From Cohnella nanjingensis (GTDB lineage Bacteria > Bacillota > Bacilli > Paenibacillales > Paenibacillaceae), in NCBI RefSeq assembly GCF_014212125.1, contig NZ_JACJVP010000066.1, forward strand, positions 1-36,276: a stretch of DNA of 36,276 nucleotides, read 5' to 3'. The notes under the pieces were generated by a model. It saw only the letters and a list, made by a program, of their open reading frames with translations, had not been told where the DNA came from and ran no database searches. Made by a program: the position numbers and the translations under genes. How positions within the stretch are numbered: position 1 is the stretch's first letter; every line of letters begins with the position of its first letter. Shown here one piece after another: positions 32,285 to 36,276 of this stretch.

Positions 32285-32632
32285 TCAGAGGCCCGATTCT
32301 TCTCCCGGCAGATCGCGCAATTCGCGATCCAAGGCATCGAGTTGATCGTTCCAGAAATGCTCGTAGAACCGGATCCATTCGTAGGCGGAAGCCAGCGTCG
32401 CCGGATCGAGGCGGCAAAGGTGGGTGCGGCCGCGCACGGTTCGCCGGACGAGTCCGGCTTCCTCGAGCACTTTGACGTGCTTGGATGCGCCCGCGAGCGA
32501 CATCTGATAGGGCATCGCGAGTTCGGATACCGTGAGGTCTTGCCGGGCCAGTCTGCGGATCATCTCCCTTCGGGTCGGGTCGGCCAGCGCCCGAAAAACG
32601 TGATTGAGCCTTTCGCTTTGCGCTTCGCTCAT
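32285..32632 (-). CDS. ArsR-family winged-helix regulator
   Basis: This 115-residue repressor-like protein has the HTH core ALADPTRREMIRRLARQDLTVSELAMPYQMSLAGASKHVKVLEEAGLVRR and the wing RGRTHLCRLDP. There is no metal-binding Cys cluster in the recognition helices, so it is not an obvious metal sensor. This subtype usually pairs with SRPBCC proteins. ATG 32632 is preferred to the upstream GTG at 32644, which lies inside the GAGGTG site. It leads the three-gene operon, and two matching inverted repeats lie on its promoter. Confidence 0.9.
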   Translation of the reverse strand: MSEAQSERLNHVFRALADPTRREMIRRLARQDLTVSELAMPYQMSLAGASKHVKVLEEAGLVRRTVRGRTHLCRLDPATLASAYEWIRFYEHFWNDQLDALDRELRDLPGEESGL

Positions 32633-32662
32633 GGTGCGGATCACCTCGTCGGCTTAAGAAGC

Positions 32663-32718
32663 TTAACCTCTTGGTTGAATATATCCGATATCCTCGCGAT
32701 AGTCAACCAAGTGGTTGA
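32663..32718 (-). promoter_or_regulatory. ArsR operon promoter with two operators
   Basis: On the minus strand TTGACT (complement at 32701-32706), 17 bp and TATATT (32678-32683) form a near-perfect SigA promoter. TCAACC-AAGT-GGTTGA (32703-32718) covers the -35. A second copy, TTAACC-TCTT-GGTTGA (32663-32678), lies over the transcription start. The two are 40 bp apart, about four helical turns. Confidence 0.85.
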
Positions 32719-32811
32719 ATGAAATGGCGCGCTAAGTCGAAGCGCTCATAATTAAGGCGATCGAGGCCACACTAGCCAAAGGATTGAAAGACAAAACCAA
32801 GGCGGTGCGAC

Positions 32812-33093
32812 ATGTCGAGGAGACGTTCCAGAAGGTTGGTTGTGCCCGGCGCGGAACAAGGCGTGAACGCGTTCAAGGCCGAAGTGATGCGCCGCGAAGG
32901 ATTCTCGGTCGATCCGAATCGGCCGGACGACGTGAAGTACGAGGTGGCCGAATCGCTCGGCGTTCCGCTGAAGCCGGGCGACAACAGCCAATTGACGACC
33001 GAACAGGCTGGCAACGTCGGCGGCAAGATCGGCGGGACGATGGTCCGCGAGATGATCCGTCTGGCGCAGGAGAAGCTGACGAAGCAAGAATAG
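32812..33093 (+). CDS. alpha/beta-type small acid-soluble spore protein
   Basis: This 93-residue DNA-protecting spore protein shows the family hallmarks GAEQGVNAFKAEVMRREGFSVDP, the GPR protease cleavage region KYEVAESLG, and LTTEQAGNVGGKIGGTMVREMIRLAQ. It would coat the chromosome in the forespore and be digested by Gpr at germination. An Arg-rich leader (MSRRRSRRLVVP) precedes the conserved core. AAGGCGG sits 7 nt ahead of the start. A SigG promoter is expected, but no convincing one is visible. Confidence 0.93.
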   Translation: MSRRRSRRLVVPGAEQGVNAFKAEVMRREGFSVDPNRPDDVKYEVAESLGVPLKPGDNSQLTTEQAGNVGGKIGGTMVREMIRLAQEKLTKQE

Positions 33094-33097
33094 GCAA

Positions 33098-33122
33098 GCG
33101 CGCCTCTCCCGGCGCGCGTTTA
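33098..33122 (+). terminator. terminator of the spore protein gene
   Basis: GCGCGCC pairs with GGCGCGC around TCTCCC, followed by GTTTAT. The stem is short but very GC-rich. Confidence 0.6.
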
Positions 33123-33312
33123 TAGCGCCGATGGCGCCGTGCGTCAGGGCGCAACATGGATTATGCGCGTGGCTGTCCGACTGGAGCGGAGGATGCGCTA
33201 GCAAGCGGGCTGATGTTCCGTGAGTGAGATTCGTCTGGCTCAGGGATGCTGGCGAAGCGGATGTAGGCGGGCGATCGTTCGGCGAGTCTTTTTCCCCGGG
33301 CCCGATCCATGT

Positions 33313-33318
33313 TACAAT
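33313..33318 (+). promoter_or_regulatory. candidate -10 of the helicase gene
   Basis: TACAAT lies 53 bases ahead of the helicase start, with TTTTCC (33290-33295) at 17 bp as a weak -35. Confidence 0.4.
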
Positions 33319-33370
33319 GGGAGAACGGATGTTCTGAGCACGAACGTCACCCCATGCGCCAGGAGAGCTT

Positions 33371-35662
33371 ATGCCCGATACCGTATCGATCGCAGTCCGT
33401 CCGCTTGTCGAATATGCGTTCCTCAGCGGCAGTCTGGACGACCGTTTCCGGACGGCGACCTCGCTGACGGAAGGTACGAAGGCGCACCAGCGGGTGCAGT
33501 CGCAGTATGGCGAGCTTGACCAGAAGGAAGTCTATATGCGTGCGGAGATCCCTTGCGGGAATCTCCTTTTTGCCGTGGACGGGCGCTGCGACGGGCTGCT
33601 GTTCGCGGACGAGGGCTATATCATCGAAGAGATCAAGTCCACGCGGGGCGACCTCGCGGCGATCGCGGAGGAGACTTATCCGGTGCACTGGGCGCAAGCT
33701 TACTGCTATGCGTACATGTATGCCAAGGCGAACGGGTTGGAAAGGATGCGGGTGCGGCTGACCTACGTACAGGTCGAGACCGGGGAGGATCGCCGCTACG
33801 AGCGGGCGGTGCCGTTCGCGGAACTGGAGCGGCTGCTCGCGGACGTGGTGGAGAAGTACGCGCCTTACGCGCGGATGCTGCATGCGCATCGGCGGGCGCG
33901 GGACGAGAGCATCGCGGAGCTGGCGTTCCCGTTCGAGCGGTATCGCGCCGGGCAGCGGAGGCTGGCGGGCGCCGTGTTCCGCAGCATCGAGGCGGGGCAT
34001 AGCCTGTTCGCGCGCGCGCCGACGGGCATCGGGAAGACGATGTCGACGCTGTATCCAGCCGTAAAGGCGATCGGGCAGGGGACGCTGCAGCACCTGTTCT
34101 ATCTGACGGCGAGGACGACGACGCGGACGGCCGCCGAGGAAGCGATCGCGCGGATGCGGGATCGCGGGCTGCGGATGCATGCGGTGACGATCACGGCGAA
34201 GGAGAAGATTTGCTTTCAGGACGAGGTGGCGTGCAGTCCCGACCGCTGCCCGTTCGCCGACGGCTACTACGACCGGGTAAACGGGGCCGTGCTGAACATG
34301 CTGACCGAGGAGACGACGATGAGCCGCGAGGTGATCGAACGCTACGCCCGCAAGCACCGGGTCTGTCCGTTCGAATTCTCGCTGGACGCGGCTTATGCGG
34401 CGGATGCGATCATCTGCGATTACAACTACGTGTTCGACCCGCGCATCTCGCTGAAGCGGCTCGCCGGCGAACGGAAGGCGGATACCGCGCTGCTGGTGGA
34501 CGAGGCGCACAACCTGGTGGACCGGGCGCGGGAGATGTATTCCGCCGTGCTGAAGAAGCGGGGGTTCCTCGAGGTGCAGCGGGCGTACAAGGGCGTGAAC
34601 GCCTCCGTTCATCAGGCGGCCAAGGCGGTGAACGCCGCATTCATCTCCCTTCGGAAAAGCATCGGGGACGCCGGCACCCTCCTGCTGGACGGAGAGCCGG
34701 AGGCGTTGGCGGCCGCGGTCGAGGCGTTCATCGCGGCCGCGGAGCGGGAGCTGGCCGGGGGCGGGGCGCGCGCCGAGACGCCCTTGCTGTTGGACGCTTT
34801 CTTCGCGGCGGCGAATTGGGTACGGATCGGGAAGCTGTACGACGAGCGCTATGTGACCTACGCCGAGATAGGCCGGGGCGGCGATGTGCGAATCAAGCTG
34901 TTCTGCCTGGACCCGTCCCATCTGCTGCGGCAGATGCGCAAGGGGTATCGGTCGCAGGTGTGTTTCTCGGCGACGCTGTCCCCGCTGAACTTCTATATGG
35001 ACATGCTCGGGGCGGAAGAGGAGGACTACACGATCTCCATCCCGTCTCCGTTCGACCGGGCGCAGTGGGAGGTCGCGATCCTGCCGGTCTCTACGCGTTT
35101 CCGCGACCGCGAGCGCAGCATTGCGCCGATTGTCCGCCGGTTGGCGGAGCTGATCGGGCGGCGGCCGGGCAATTATTTGTTTTTCTTCCCGTCGTACGCG
35201 TACATGAACGAGGTATACGGGGCGTTCACGGCGGAGGCGCCGGACGTGCGCACGCTGCTGCAGACGGCGGAGATGCCGGAGGCGGAGCGGGACCGATTCC
35301 TGGCGGCCTTCGACGCGGAGAACCGGGAGACGCTCGCCGGCTTCGCGGTTATGGGCGGCGTATTTTCCGAAGGCGTCGACTTGGTCGGCGACCGGCTGCA
35401 AGGCGTCGTCGTCGTGGGCGTCGGCATGCCGCAGCTGGGGCTGGAGCGCAACCTCATCAAGGCCCATTTCGACGCGCGGGGCATGAACGGGTTCGATTAC
35501 GCCTACGTCTACCCCGGCATGAACAAGGTGCTGCAAGCCGGCGGCCGGCTGATTCGCTCCGAGCAGGATCGCGGGGTGCTCGTGCTGGTGGACGACCGCT
35601 ATCTGCAGCAGCCCTACCGCAGCCTGCTGCCCGAGGAGTGGCGGCGCGAGGAGCATGAGTAG
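33371..35662 (+). CDS. XPD/DinG-like Fe-S helicase with N-terminal Cas4/RecB-like nuclease domain
   Basis: This 763-residue protein has two parts. Residues about 1-165 form a PD-(D/E)xK nuclease: the metal Asp in DGRCDG (70-74), EEIK (86-89) as the (D/E)xK motif, and QAYCY (109-113) as the Cas4/RecB QxxxY motif. Residues 185-763 form an SF2 DEAH helicase: Walker A APTGIGKT (216-223), DEAH 377-380, and QAGGRLIRSEQDRG near the end (motif VI). Cys281, Cys288, Cys293 and Cys332 form the Rad3-type iron-sulfur site between motifs I and II. It would unwind DNA 5'->3' and may cut it, in repair. AGGAG at 33361 sets the start. It is monocistronic. Confidence 0.9.
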   Translation: MPDTVSIAVRPLVEYAFLSGSLDDRFRTATSLTEGTKAHQRVQSQYGELDQKEVYMRAEIPCGNLLFAVDGRCDGLLFADEGYIIEEIKSTRGDLAAIAEETYPVHWAQAYCYAYMYAKANGLERMRVRLTYVQVETGEDRRYERAVPFAELERLLADVVEKYAPYARMLHAHRRARDESIAELAFPFERYRAGQRRLAGAVFRSIEAGHSLFARAPTGIGKTMSTLYPAVKAIGQGTLQHLFYLTARTTTRTAAEEAIARMRDRGLRMHAVTITAKEKICFQDEVACSPDRCPFADGYYDRVNGAVLNMLTEETTMSREVIERYARKHRVCPFEFSLDAAYAADAIICDYNYVFDPRISLKRLAGERKADTALLVDEAHNLVDRAREMYSAVLKKRGFLEVQRAYKGVNASVHQAAKAVNAAFISLRKSIGDAGTLLLDGEPEALAAAVEAFIAAAERELAGGGARAETPLLLDAFFAAANWVRIGKLYDERYVTYAEIGRGGDVRIKLFCLDPSHLLRQMRKGYRSQVCFSATLSPLNFYMDMLGAEEEDYTISIPSPFDRAQWEVAILPVSTRFRDRERSIAPIVRRLAELIGRRPGNYLFFFPSYAYMNEVYGAFTAEAPDVRTLLQTAEMPEAERDRFLAAFDAENRETLAGFAVMGGVFSEGVDLVGDRLQGVVVVGVGMPQLGLERNLIKAHFDARGMNGFDYAYVYPGMNKVLQAGGRLIRSEQDRGVLVLVDDRYLQQPYRSLLPEEWRREEHE

Positions 35663-35681
35663 CCACGGCAGGGCGGAAATT

Positions 35682-35960
35682 CCGCCTTAATCTCGCGGAG
35701 ATCGCCGCTTTCGAAGGATGAAGCACGATTAACCGCCTTAATTCCGTAGGGAGCGCCGCTTTCGAAGGATTAGGCACGATTAACCGCCTTAATTCCGTAG
35801 GGAGCGTCGCTTTCGAAGGATTAGGCACGATTAACCGCCTTAATTCCGTGGAGGGCCCCGATTTCAAAGGATGAAGCGCGATTAACAGCCTTAATTCCGT
35901 GGAGGGCCCCGATTTCAAAGGATGAAGCAAGATTAACCGCCTTAATCCTACGGGAAGTGC
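35682..35960. repeat. tandem 51-bp repeats after the helicase gene
   Basis: Five full copies start at 35682, 35733, 35784, 35835 and 35886, and a sixth partial copy starts at 35937. Each has CCGCCTTAATTCCGT (CAGCC in copy 5), a TTC(G/A)AAGGAT and GATTAA. Copies 2 and 3 are nearly identical; copies 4 and 5 form another pair. The unit is 17 codons long, so frames stay open, but there is no start site. Confidence 0.95.
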
Positions 35961-36209
35961 GCATTAGCACAATCGGAGGATGACGTGGGGAGGCACCTCC
36001 TGTAATCGTACAGGCCGATCATCGGACTTGACGCGGTAGGAATGCGAGGTCCGCGGGATATCTCCAGTTTGACGGAAAAAACGGCGGGGTAAAGAACGGA
36101 GGCCGGAGCATTTTGAAGGGCCCTCCTCAAAATGGGCGATTAGATCGCCTAAGGGCTGCCAAATCCGGTATAATGGATAAAAGACTGCATATACGGAGCT
36201 GAAAGAAGC
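35961..36209. other. intergenic stretch with hairpins ahead of the last gene
   Basis: CATTTTGA (36111-36118) pairs with TCAAAATG (36127-36134) and is followed by GGCGAT-TAG-ATCGCC (36135-36149). They lie upstream of a -10-like TATAAT at 36169-36174, which is probably the promoter of the last gene. No gene is seen. Confidence 0.5.
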
Positions 36210-36276
36210 TTGTCTACTTCGAATCTTCCCCCGGCCGAGCCTGCGCGCGCGATGAAGACCTGCATCGTCTGCCAGC
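36210..36276 (+). CDS. start of a gene cut by the window edge
   Basis: A frame from TTG 36210 (after GAAAGAAG), or ATG 36252, runs to the edge. It reads SNLPPAEPARAMKTCIVCQ and contains a CxxC pair, suggestive of a zinc ribbon or metal-binding start. Too little is visible to name it. TATAAT at 36169-36174 is its likely -10. Confidence 0.5.
   Translation, partial: MSTSNLPPAEPARAMKTCIVCQ

Noticed and set aside
33347..35656. 769-codon open frame opposite the helicase gene
   Set aside because: High GC keeps the antisense frame open; the plus strand has clear helicase motifs and a start site.
35457..35930. 157-codon minus-strand frame with 17-residue repeats
   Set aside because: The 51-bp repeat unit equals 17 codons, so an open repetitive frame arises by chance. 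There is no start site and it runs into the helicase antisense.

Overview
The window looks like a chromosomal segment of a GC-rich, endospore-forming member of the Paenibacillaceae (Cohnella/Paenibacillus type). The basis is an SLH-anchored surface enzyme, an alpha/beta-type small acid-soluble spore protein, LipL, a bacillithiol-transferase-like DinB protein, DUF4023, strong GGAGG ribosome binding sites and SigA/SigD-type promoters. No rRNA, tRNA, CRISPR array, transposase or phage gene was seen.

Left third (1-14144): a very large secreted YfkN-like nucleotide phosphoesterase with three SLH repeats lies behind a Pho-box-like direct-repeat array. It is followed by a methyltransferase (minus strand), an APH-family kinase-like protein and a BstA/YfiT-type DinB protein (both plus). 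A convergent pepT-lipL pair lies on the minus strand. A methyl-accepting chemotaxis protein has a consensus SigD promoter. A YtrA-type GntR/ABC ATPase/permease operon has overlapping start and stop codons.

Middle (14144-26000): this part is more accessory. It holds a predicted Vsr/DUF559-like nuclease fused to a winged helix, four 52-bp tandem repeats, a broken GH5 cellulase, and a divergent TetR/DUF3533 membrane protein pair around a perfect operator palindrome. An AT-rich patch with a small membrane protein, a DUF1284 protein and a copper-amine-oxidase-N-domain secreted protein follow. A GPH transporter/ChbG-type deacetylase operon, a DedA protein, two tiny genes, an ABC ATPase missing its N-terminal half, and a CynX/NimT-type MFS transporter behind an apparent attenuator complete it.

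Right third (26000-36276): a DUF1641/type II NADH dehydrogenase operon, a TetR-SDR pair sharing an operator motif, and a MarR gene with an unusual start followed by an FMN reductase. An ArsR-SRPBCC-VOC operon has two matched operators placed on its promoter. A spore SASP gene and a large XPD/DinG-like helicase with an N-terminal Cas4/RecB-like nuclease domain and an Fe-S cysteine set come next. A second tandem repeat array (51 bp) and the start of a further gene close the window.

Most genes are single or two- to three-gene transcription units with clear hairpin terminators. The recurring theme is local autoregulation (GntR, TetR twice, MarR, ArsR) beside the target genes. I found no unmistakable new multi-gene system. 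The most unusual items are the nuclease-winged-helix protein, the leader terminator ahead of the MFS gene, the two tandem repeat arrays and the nearly leaderless MarR gene.
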